Shown: positions 1-4,743 of the stretch, in pieces
Numbering within the stretch: the first letter of the stretch is position 1
Layout of the letters: every line of letters begins with the position of its first letter
DNA from: DATGMB01 sp035293845
GTDB lineage: Bacteria; Acidobacteriota; Terriglobia; Bryobacterales; Bryobacteraceae
Direction: 5' to 3'
Assembly (NCBI GenBank): GCA_035293845.1
Contig: DATGMB010000184.1
Span: 1 to 7,601, forward strand
Length of the DNA stretch: 7,601 nucleotides
Position numbers and translations under genes: made by a program
Notes under the pieces: generated by a model
What the model was told of the DNA's origin: nothing
The model's database searches: none
Seen by the model: the letters and a program-made list of their open reading frames with translations, nothing else

Positions 1-5
1 GGAAG

Positions 6-82
6 TGGTAGGCCCGGCTGGACTCGAACCAGCGACCCCCTGCTTAGAAGGCAGATGCTCTATCCACCTGAGCTACGGGCCC
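6..82 (-). tRNA. tRNA-Arg (anticodon UCU), CCA encoded
   Basis: Read on the minus strand, this folds as a complete cloverleaf. The 7-bp acceptor stem GGGCCCG/CGGGCCT has a G1-U72 wobble. The D arm is of the GTAGCTCAG..GAGC type. The anticodon arm has the 7-nt loop CTTCTAA with TCT at positions 34-36. The T arm is GCTGG-TTCGAGT-CCAGC. The 3' end ACCA is genome-encoded (plus-strand TGGT at 6-9). The anticodon UCU reads AGA (and AGG by wobble) arginine codons, which are rare in a GC-rich genome like this one. There is no intron and the length is normal (77 nt with CCA). Its 3' flank lies outside the window, so whether it serves as an integration site cannot be judged. Confidence 0.96.
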
Positions 83-94
83 GTGTTCATCCCG

Positions 95-100
95 AGTGTA
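95..100 (-). promoter_or_regulatory. Possible -10 box of the tRNA-Arg gene
   Basis: The minus strand reads TACACT here (4 of 6 matches to TATAAT), 12 nt before the first base of the tRNA. This would place the transcript start about 5-6 nt upstream of the mature 5' end. No clear -35 box is seen 16-18 nt upstream, so this is tentative. Confidence 0.3.
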
Positions 101-134
101 CCGCAGTGGGCGAGCTGGCCGACGTGGCTCAGGC

Positions 135-207
135 GCGGTCCCGGTGAAGGGCAGCGAGGAGCATCGAGGCTGGGAGCGTGAACGGGAGCGTGAGAGGCCG
201 GGACCGC
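135..207. repeat. 73-nt inverted-repeat element with internal direct repeat
   Basis: A perfect 10-bp inverted repeat (GCGGTCCCGG at 135-144, CCGGGACCGC at 198-207) encloses 53 nt. The enclosed stretch contains a 10-nt direct repeat, GGGAGCGTGA, at 172-181 and 184-193. No T-run follows on either strand, so it is not a standard intrinsic terminator. It lies between the end of the aminotransferase gene and the tRNA gene, both on the minus strand. It could be a structured 3' UTR, a small RNA or chance. The rest of 83-291 holds no gene I can support. Confidence 0.4.
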
Positions 208-243
208 AAGAACTCATTCTAGTCGAAAAGTGCACTTGCGTAC

Positions 244-259
244 AGTACGGCATGGTACT
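244..259. repeat. Small dyad AGTAC-N6-GTACT in a GTAC cluster
   Basis: There is a perfect 5-bp inverted repeat separated by 6 nt. It sits in a 36-bp stretch (240-275) with four GTAC tetranucleotides and follows a 10-bp palindrome AAGTGCACTT at 229-238. The dyad also fits GTA-N8-TAC spacing, the type bound by some CRP/FNR-family regulators. No gene start lies next to it on the plus strand, so a regulatory role is only a guess. Confidence 0.25.
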
Positions 260-291
260 ATCCGGCCTAGGGTACCGAATTCCGGCGATCC

Positions 292-1599
292 TTACTTCAC
301 CCCTGCCGCCATCGCCCCGCACTCGGCAAAAGCCGCATCCAGCATTCCGATGAACTGGTCCACGTCTGCGCGCCCGATGTCCATCGGCGGCGAGATGCGC
401 AGCACGTTGCCGAACATGCCGCCCTTGCCGATCAGCAGTCCGTTGCGGCGCGCGGCCTCCATCACCTGGGCGGTTTGCGCCGTGGCCGGCCGTTTCGACC
501 GCCGGTCCTCCACCAGCTCGAGCGCCTGCAGCAGCCCCATGCCGCGCACGTCGCCGATCAGCTCGTGCTTCTCCTGAAGCTCCTCGAGGCGCCCGCGGAG
601 ATAGGCACCGGTATCCTGGCAGTTGGTCTTGAGATCGTTCTCGTCGATGAAATCGAGCACGGCCTTGGCTTGCGTGGTGGTGACGGGATTGCCGCCGAAG
701 GTAGAGATCGTGAGTCCCCGGACGGAGTCCGCCACCTCCGGCCGCGCCACCGTCAGCCCAATCGGCAGGCCGTTGCCCAAGCCCTTAGCGCCCGTAATGA
801 TGTCCGGCGTCACGCCCCAGTGCTCGATGCCGAACCACTTCCCGCCGGTGCGGCCCCACCCGGTTTGCACCTCGTCGCTAATGAAAATGCCGCCGTGGTC
901 GCGCACGATCTTCTCCACGATCGGGAAGTATTCCTTCGGCGGAGTAATGAAGCCGCCGACACCCTGCACTGGCTCCGCGATGAATCCGGCGACGCGCCCG
1001 CCGGTCGACGTGCGGATCAGCTCCTCCATATCGCGCGCACAGCGCACATCGCACTCCGGATAGGTCAGCCCGAAGGGGCAGCGGTAGCAGTACGCGTTGT
1101 GGGCGTGCACGATTCCCGGCGCGGGCGGCCCCAGCTTCCACGCGCCCTGCCCGGTGAGACCCATCGCCATCGCGGAGCGGCCGTGGTAGGAATGGCGCAG
1201 CGCCACAATTTCGGTGTTGCCGGTGTAGCAGCGCGCCGTGAGGATGGCCGTCTCATTGGCCTCCGTCCCGGAGTTGGTGAAAAAGGACTTGGTCAACTTG
1301 CCGCCGGGCGTGACGGAAGCGATCTTCTTTGCCAGTGCGGCTTGCGGCCCGGTGGCGAACACCGTCGAGACGTGCTGCAGCGTGTCGAGCTGTTCACGCA
1401 CCCGGGCATTCACCTGCGCGTTGCAGTGGCCGACGCTCACGGTCACGATGCCGCCGAAAAAATCCAGGTACTGCCTGCCATCGGCATCCCACACGTATTG
1501 GTCGCGCGCCCTGGACATCACGAGCGGCTCCGCGTAATAGTGAAACACCGAGGGGAACAGGAATTCCTTCTGGGCCAGGATGATTTCGTCTTTAGTCAT
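292..1599 (-). CDS. Class III PLP-dependent aminotransferase (AGXT2-like)
   Basis: 435-aa cytosolic fold-type I PLP enzyme, expected to move an amino group between an amino acid or omega-amine and a 2-oxo acid. Visible family marks are the cofactor phosphate loop NSGTEANE (109-116), SYHGRS (137-142), the PLP-ring Asp242 in SDEVQTGWGR, the Schiff-base Lys272 in AKGLGNG, and FGGNP (301-305). The C-terminal blocks IGDVRGMGLL and LLIGKGGMFGN..RISPPMDI resemble alanine-glyoxylate aminotransferase 2 more than acetylornithine or GABA enzymes. Length is normal. A four-cysteine patch (C171, C174, C183, C187) sits before the EPVQG block. I chose the ATG at 1597-1599. The frame could start at a TTG at 1668, but that TTG is part of the -35 box of the likely promoter, so it should not be translated. 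No strong ribosome site is seen (GCGGCGAAAAC). The exact substrate pair cannot be read from the sequence; beta-alanine/pyruvate or alanine/glyoxylate are candidates. Confidence 0.93.
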   Translation of the reverse strand: MTKDEIILAQKEFLFPSVFHYYAEPLVMSRARDQYVWDADGRQYLDFFGGIVTVSVGHCNAQVNARVREQLDTLQHVSTVFATGPQAALAKKIASVTPGGKLTKSFFTNSGTEANETAILTARCYTGNTEIVALRHSYHGRSAMAMGLTGQGAWKLGPPAPGIVHAHNAYCYRCPFGLTYPECDVRCARDMEELIRTSTGGRVAGFIAEPVQGVGGFITPPKEYFPIVEKIVRDHGGIFISDEVQTGWGRTGGKWFGIEHWGVTPDIITGAKGLGNGLPIGLTVARPEVADSVRGLTISTFGGNPVTTTQAKAVLDFIDENDLKTNCQDTGAYLRGRLEELQEKHELIGDVRGMGLLQALELVEDRRSKRPATAQTAQVMEAARRNGLLIGKGGMFGNVLRISPPMDIGRADVDQFIGMLDAAFAECGAMAAGVK

Positions 1600-1618
1600 G
1601 ATGTTTTCGCCGCACGGC

Positions 1619-1631
1619 GCCGCCAGGCGGC
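1619..1631. repeat. Palindrome in the aminotransferase leader
   Basis: GCCGCC-A-GGCGGC is a perfect interrupted palindrome. It lies at the predicted transcript start of the minus-strand aminotransferase (about 1633), just downstream of its -10 box. It could be an operator or a 5' hairpin of the mRNA. GC-rich palindromes arise by chance in this base composition. Confidence 0.3.
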
Positions 1632-1639
1632 ACGCGAGT

Positions 1640-1668
1640 ATTATGAGGCCTCCGCAGCGGCGAATCAA
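1640..1668 (-). promoter_or_regulatory. Sigma-70-type promoter of the aminotransferase
   Basis: On the minus strand the -35 box TTGATT (1663-1668, 4 of 6) and the -10 box CATAAT (1640-1645, 5 of 6) are separated by exactly 17 nt. The predicted start is near 1633, giving a leader of about 34 nt to the ATG at 1599. This is the best-matched promoter in the window. Confidence 0.65.
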
Positions 1669-1708
1669 CCGGACCGGCTGAGGAAATGCGGGCGCCGTCG
1701 TGTCGCGC

Positions 1709-1714
1709 TATAAT
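1709..1714 (+). promoter_or_regulatory. Perfect -10 box, 7 nt before a start codon
   Basis: TATAAT at 1709-1714 is followed by CCCCCTC and then the ATG at 1722. A transcript would start at or within a base or two of the A of ATG, implying a leaderless mRNA. There is no recognisable -35 box at 16-18 nt spacing and no Shine-Dalgarno sequence in between. Confidence 0.6.
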
Positions 1715-1721
1715 CCCCCTC

Positions 1722-2498
1722 ATGTACCGGTCCTGGCTGGTACTGGCGTTCCTGTTCGCTGGGATCGCCAGGGGACAGGCGCCGTCCTATTCCGCCGCCA
1801 GCGTCGTCAGCACCGCGGGTTATTCCGCCGGGCCGTTTGCGCCCAACTCCATGGTCACGATTTTCGGCACCACCCTGTCGCGGTCGGCGCAGGGCATCAC
1901 GCCGGCCGATATCCAGAACAACATGCTGCCGACCGAGCTGAATTCGACGCAGGTATTCATCGATAGCCAGCCCGCGCCGCTCTTCTACGTCTCGGACGGG
2001 CAGATCAACTTCGTGCTGCCCGGCACCGTAGGACCGGCGCCGCCTGTGCTGCGCGTGGTTCGGGAGGGCCTGGTCGGGCCGGCCGTGACGCTGCCGCTCG
2101 CGCCGGCCGCTCCGTTTCTGTTCCTGCTGCCTTCCGCCCCCGCATATATCATCGCCAGCCGCCCCGATTACAGCGCCATCACGCCGGCCGCGCCGGCCCA
2201 CGCGGGCGATATTGTCGTGATCTGGGCAACTGGTATGGGCAAGGTACAGCGGAATCCTGCTCCTGGCGAGCTGCCAAACTATACCTCGCCCCTGGCCGAT
2301 ATGACGGCGCTCCAGGTGACCGTCGGCGGGACGCCGCTCGACCCCTCGCGCATTCTCTACGCCGGCCTGACACCGCTCTCGGCGGCGCTGTACCAGATCA
2401 ACCTGATCCTGCCGAACAGCCTGCCGGACGATCCGGAAATCCGCGTTTTCGTGAGCGGGCAGGGCAGCCAGGCGGGCCTCAAGCTGGCCGTCCGGTGA
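1722..2498 (+). CDS. Secreted stand-alone TIGR03437-type (Solibacter C-terminal domain) protein
   Basis: 258-aa exported protein of unknown function. A signal peptide is plain: MYR, then the hydrophobic stretch SWLVLAFLFAGIA, with likely cleavage after ARG (18/19). The rest matches the block order I know for the acidobacterial TIGR03437 domain: VVSTAGYSAGPFAPNSMVTI (29-48), PTELNSTQVFIDSQPAPLFY followed by VSDGQINFVLP (70-100), AGDIVVIWATGMGKV (161-175), and YAGLTPLSAALYQINLILP (213-231), ending in FVSGQGSQAGLKLAVR. In this group the domain is usually the tail of much longer secreted proteins; here it is nearly the whole mature protein. It is probably all beta-strand. The frame also allows an earlier ATG at 1686, but that would place the TATAAT box inside the coding region and push the signal peptide inward, so I prefer 1722. 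The next gene starts 56 nt downstream on the same strand. The assignment is by recognised pattern, not by search. Confidence 0.88.
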   Translation: MYRSWLVLAFLFAGIARGQAPSYSAASVVSTAGYSAGPFAPNSMVTIFGTTLSRSAQGITPADIQNNMLPTELNSTQVFIDSQPAPLFYVSDGQINFVLPGTVGPAPPVLRVVREGLVGPAVTLPLAPAAPFLFLLPSAPAYIIASRPDYSAITPAAPAHAGDIVVIWATGMGKVQRNPAPGELPNYTSPLADMTALQVTVGGTPLDPSRILYAGLTPLSAALYQINLILPNSLPDDPEIRVFVSGQGSQAGLKLAVR

Positions 2499-2503
2499 AG
2501 GAC

Positions 2504-2527
2504 TTCGCAACTTTATCCCTCTGCGAA
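2504..2527 (+). repeat. Small hairpin between the two exported-protein genes
   Basis: TTCGCA (2504-2509) and TGCGAA (2522-2527) form a perfect 6-bp inverted repeat around a 12-nt loop, starting 6 nt after the stop codon of the upstream gene. No T-run follows. A TACACT box (2532-2537) comes next and could be a weak -10 element of the downstream gene, but a start from it would fall inside the ribosome site. The two genes may instead be co-transcribed. Confidence 0.3.
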
Positions 2528-2540
2528 ACGTTACACTGAT

Positions 2541-2546
2541 GGGGAG
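2541..2546 (+). promoter_or_regulatory. Ribosome binding site that decides the 2555 start
   Basis: GGGGAG ends 8 nt before the ATG at 2555-2557, which is ideal spacing. The competing in-frame GTG at 2549 would be only 2 nt away, too close to be used. Confidence 0.6.
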
Positions 2547-2554
2547 ATGTGTGT

Positions 2555-3319
2555 ATGAAGCTACGGCTCTGGATCGCGGTGAGTTTGGGCGTTCCGCTGG
2601 CCCTCGCGCAGCAGGCCCCGCCCGCGCCGGAGCCGGCCGCGGCGCCGGCCGGGGCCTACACGCTGCCGCCCGGGACCAAGGTGCCGCTGAGCCTCATCAA
2701 TACCATCAGCACCAAGCACACCGAACAGGGCGACCGCGTCTACCTGGAAACCGCTTTCCCCGTCCTTTCCGGGGGGCGGATCGTGGTGCCGGTGGGCAGC
2801 TACGTTGCCGGCACGGTGACCAAGGTGAAGAAGCCCGGCCGAATCAAGGGCCGTGGCGAGCTTTACGTGCGCTTCGATTCCCTCACGCTGCCGAACGGCA
2901 TCACGCGCGATTTCCGCGCGCGCGTCGGGGGCGTGGATGGCCAGGCGAGCGGCCAGCTCGACAAGGCCGAGGGCATGGTACAGAGCGAAGGAAATAAGGC
3001 CGGCGATGCTCGCGTGATCGGCGAGGCCGCCGGCGCCGGGGCATCGGTCGGCGCGATCGCCAGCCGTACGGCTCTGGGCTCCGGGATCGGCGCCGCGGCG
3101 GGGGCGGCTGCGGGGCTCGTCGGGGTACTCCTGACGCGCGGTCCGGATGCCGTGCTGCCGCGCGGCAGCACGGTCGAGATGATCCTCGACCGTCCGATCG
3201 AGTTTCAGGAAAGCGAGCTGAACTTTACCAATGCGCCGCCGCCCCACAGCGCCATCCCGGCAGCGCCCGCCGCCCCCACAGCTGCTAAGAACGTCCTCGG
3301 GACCGGCAAGCGTCCCTGA
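2555..3319 (+). CDS. Secreted protein with VirB10/TrbI-like beta domain and glycine-zipper segment
   Basis: 254 aa, function unknown. The N terminus MKLRLWIAVSLGVPLALA is a signal peptide with an AxA site (cleavage 18/19, before QQ). A Pro/Ala-rich linker follows (21-35). Next is a beta-rich block (36-125: YTLPPGTKVPLSLINTISTK, GDRVYLETAFPVLSGGRIVV, then GSYVAGTVTKVKKPGRIKG, ELYVRFDSLTLPNG) of the kind found in the outer-membrane-associated C-terminal domain of VirB10/TrbI. A short charged region (125-155) leads to an Ala/Gly-rich segment with regularly spaced glycines (156-195), like a glycine zipper that inserts in or packs against a membrane. The strand motif returns at 201-218 (LPRGSTVEMILDRPIEF), so the zipper is inserted within the beta domain. 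A Pro/Ala-rich tail ends the protein. No other secretion-system genes are nearby, so a type IV secretion role is unlikely; an envelope role is an inference. Similar proteins recur in Acidobacteriota. Confidence 0.85.
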   Translation: MKLRLWIAVSLGVPLALAQQAPPAPEPAAAPAGAYTLPPGTKVPLSLINTISTKHTEQGDRVYLETAFPVLSGGRIVVPVGSYVAGTVTKVKKPGRIKGRGELYVRFDSLTLPNGITRDFRARVGGVDGQASGQLDKAEGMVQSEGNKAGDARVIGEAAGAGASVGAIASRTALGSGIGAAAGAAAGLVGVLLTRGPDAVLPRGSTVEMILDRPIEFQESELNFTNAPPPHSAIPAAPAAPTAAKNVLGTGKRP

Positions 3320-3337
3320 TCGCGCCGCTCAGGACCT

Positions 3338-3351
3338 GCCCGGATCCGGGC
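3338..3351. terminator. Palindrome between converging genes
   Basis: GCCCGGATCCGGGC is a perfect 14-bp palindrome in the 32-nt gap between the stop of the plus-strand gene (3319) and the stop of the minus-strand esterase (3352), touching the latter. As RNA it gives a 5-bp GC stem with loop GATC on either strand. No T-run follows on either side, so if it terminates transcription it is not by the standard intrinsic mechanism. Confidence 0.4.
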
Positions 3352-4536
3352 TCATTGAAATAACTGCGGCGCGAACTCGTTCAGGTAGTTCCGCCAGTTG
3401 ATCCACGTGTGCGCCCCCGGGCTTTCGTGAAACTGCGGCTCGAAGCCGTGCTTTTTGAGCATCTCCACCGTAGCCTTGGTGGTTGGCATCAGGCGGTCGT
3501 CCACGCCCGTGCTGAACCACAGCAGCCGGAGGCTCTTGCGCGCCGCGGCGTTGTCCAGCTCCGCCTGGTGGCGTTCCTCCCAGCTCGGACCGGCCGGCGC
3601 CGTCTGCGCGCCGCCGCGGCCCGGCCCGCCCATCCCCAATACGCCGGAACTATAAACGCCGATGTAGCTGAACAGGTCCAAGTGCGGAATTGCGATATTC
3701 AGCGTCTGTGAACCGCCCATCGACAGGCCGGCGATGGCGCGGTGCGCGCGGTCCTTGTACACGCGGTAGTGCGACTCCGCGTAGGGCTGGATGTCCGCCA
3801 GAAATTCCTCCACGAATTCGTCCTGACCGCCCGGCCCGCGCCCTGCGCCGCGGCCGCCCGCCGTACGGCTGGTATGGCCCGCGGGCATGATCACCACCAT
3901 CGGCTTGGCCTTCTTGGCTGCGATCAGGTTGTCCAGGATGAATCCGGCCCGGCCGACCGACGTCCAGGACTCATCGCAGTCGCCGGCGCCGTGCAGCAGG
4001 TAAAATACCGGGAACCGGCCCTGCCCGAGCTCGTAACCCGGCGGCGTGTACACGTGCATGCGCCGCCACGTCTTCAGCACAGACGAGTAATAGGTCGCCG
4101 AAGCCACCGTCCCGTGCGGCACGTCGCGCGTGTCCATGAACTCGGCGCCCGGAACGTAGAAGAGGCTCCAGACGTTGTTGTTCGATTCGCTGATCGAGGG
4201 ATTGCGCGGATCGATCGTCGCCACGCCGTCGACGTTGAAATTGTACCGGTAAGCGCCCGGATCGATGGGTCCGAGCGTCACCTCCCAGACGTTGTTTTCT
4301 CCCTTCGTGAGCGCCGCGCCCGGCGAATTGCCCGGGATGTCCGAGCCGGTCAGCCGGACCTCCAGCGCGTGGGGCGCGAAGATGCGGAACGTTACGTGAC
4401 GGTCGGCCTGCACCTCCGGCGAAACGAACGCAGGGGCTTGCGGTCCGCGGCCGCCGCCGGGCTGCGGCGCCGGCGGCTGTGCGGCGAGCGTGCTGCACGC
4501 CAGGATGGAAACGGCAAGAAGCGTTTGACGGGCCAT
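3352..4536 (-). CDS. Secreted alpha/beta-hydrolase esterase (enterochelin/feruloyl esterase type) with N-terminal E-set domain
   Basis: 394 aa. An exported serine esterase of the putative-esterase/CE1-like group. The signal peptide MARQTLLAVSILACSTLAA probably ends after residue 19; ILAC at 11-14 resembles a lipobox, so a lipoprotein is possible. Residues 38-128 form an early-set/CBM48-like immunoglobulin fold (VTFRIFAPHALEVRLTG, WEVTLGPIDPGAYRYNFNVD). The hydrolase domain follows (147-394), with oxyanion region LLHGAGD (181-187), nucleophile Ser272 in GLSMGG, acid Asp346 or Asp347 in TGVDDRL, and His376 in GAHTW, so the triad appears intact. This layout is common in secreted enzymes cleaving ester side groups of plant cell wall xylans, but siderophore-ester hydrolysis has the same fold and the substrate is not readable. 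Three Gly/Arg-rich loops (27-31, 227-238, 303-311) are unusual. The start is supported by AAAGGAG at 4547-4553, 10 nt upstream, and a TATAAT box at 4561-4566. Confidence 0.92.
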   Translation of the reverse strand: MARQTLLAVSILACSTLAAQPPAPQPGGGRGPQAPAFVSPEVQADRHVTFRIFAPHALEVRLTGSDIPGNSPGAALTKGENNVWEVTLGPIDPGAYRYNFNVDGVATIDPRNPSISESNNNVWSLFYVPGAEFMDTRDVPHGTVASATYYSSVLKTWRRMHVYTPPGYELGQGRFPVFYLLHGAGDCDESWTSVGRAGFILDNLIAAKKAKPMVVIMPAGHTSRTAGGRGAGRGPGGQDEFVEEFLADIQPYAESHYRVYKDRAHRAIAGLSMGGSQTLNIAIPHLDLFSYIGVYSSGVLGMGGPGRGGAQTAPAGPSWEERHQAELDNAAARKSLRLLWFSTGVDDRLMPTTKATVEMLKKHGFEPQFHESPGAHTWINWRNYLNEFAPQLFQ

Positions 4537-4546
4537 GCGAATGCGG

Positions 4547-4566
4547 CTCCTTTCTGCCGGATTATA
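4547..4566 (-). promoter_or_regulatory. -10 box and ribosome site of the esterase gene
   Basis: On the minus strand a perfect TATAAT (4561-4566) is followed by a likely start near 4554 and then the strong Shine-Dalgarno AAAGGAG (4547-4553), 10 nt before the ATG. The -35 region is poor (TGCATC at 17-nt spacing). The leader would be only about 18 nt, with the ribosome site at its very 5' end. Confidence 0.55.
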
Positions 4567-4618
4567 TTACCGCGCGCGCATGGGATGCAGGCTCATTGCC
4601 TTACGGCGGCAGCGTCGC

Positions 4619-4636
4619 GCCGGCCGAATTGCCGGC
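4619..4636. repeat. GC-rich inverted repeat in the divergent intergenic region
   Basis: GCCGGC (4619-4624) and GCCGGC (4631-4636), each self-complementary, flank CGAATT. This can form a 6-bp stem with a 6-nt loop. It lies about midway between the two divergent promoters. Chance is a reasonable explanation in GC-rich DNA. Confidence 0.2.
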
Positions 4637-4668
4637 TGCCCACTGAACATCCCGGTACTCCTGCCTGC

Positions 4669-4698
4669 AAAAAACAATTTGCAATGCAAATGTTTTTT
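4669..4698. promoter_or_regulatory. AT-rich palindrome, likely operator over the -35 region
   Basis: The left arm is AAAAAAC (4669-4675), one unpaired A (4676) and ATTTGCA (4677-4683). The centre is A4684. The right arm is TGCAAAT (4685-4691) followed by GTTTTTT (4692-4698). All 14 arm pairs match once the single A is looped out. The inner 15 bp (4677-4691) form a perfect palindrome around one base. It is strongly AT-rich in a GC-rich surrounding and overlaps the -35 element of the promoter for the gene at 4744. A T-run ending the right arm also resembles a terminator, but its place ahead of a gene and upstream of the predicted transcript start favours protein binding. Confidence 0.6.
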
Positions 4699-4706
4699 GG
4701 TATTCT
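4678..4706 (+). promoter_or_regulatory. Promoter of the transposase-type DNA-binding protein gene
   Basis: The -10 box TATTCT (4701-4706, 4 of 6) is preceded by TGG (4698-4700), giving an extended -10. The -35 box is TTGCAA (4679-4684, 16-nt spacing) or TTTGCA (4678-4683, 17-nt spacing), each 4 of 6. The start would be near 4713, leaving a 31-nt leader. TAAAAT at 4706-4711 is an alternative -10. Confidence 0.45.
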
Positions 4707-4743
4707 AAAATCGCTCTGGAACGCAATCCACCGCGAGAGAGAA

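Noticed and set aside
135..207. A second, tRNA-like sequence (73 nt with a perfect 7-bp acceptor-like end pairing)
   Set aside because: There is no D arm, no TTCRANY T-loop and no plausible anticodon arm on either strand.
44..322. Minus-strand frame of 92 codons ending in a GPVAQVDRASAF-like peptide
   Set aside because: Its C-terminal end is simply a translation of the tRNA-Arg gene, and the rest spans a non-coding gap with low-complexity Arg/Ser/Pro content.
475..1713. 412-codon plus-strand frame opposite the aminotransferase
   Set aside because: It is a high-GC antisense shadow rich in Arg, His and Ala, with no recognisable domain. The opposite strand has clear catalytic motifs.
1665..2510. 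281-codon minus-strand frame opposite the TIGR03437-type gene
   Set aside because: It is an Arg/Gly-rich antisense shadow; the plus strand has a signal peptide and family motifs.
2532..2537. TACACT as a separate promoter for the gene at 2555
   Set aside because: There is no -35 box, and the implied start near 2544 would cut through the ribosome site.
2561..3247. 228-codon minus-strand frame opposite the glycine-zipper protein
   Set aside because: It is an antisense shadow with no ribosome site and Arg/Gly/Ala-biased composition.
4669..4698. Intrinsic terminator
   Set aside because: The stem is AT-rich, it precedes a gene, and it lies upstream of the predicted transcript start, so an operator is the better reading. 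Termination of an unseen RNA cannot be fully excluded.
3742..4743. Long plus-strand extension upstream of the paired-HTH protein
   Set aside because: The open frame runs antisense through the esterase gene and across a promoter region. Homology-like sequence begins only at the ATG at 4744.
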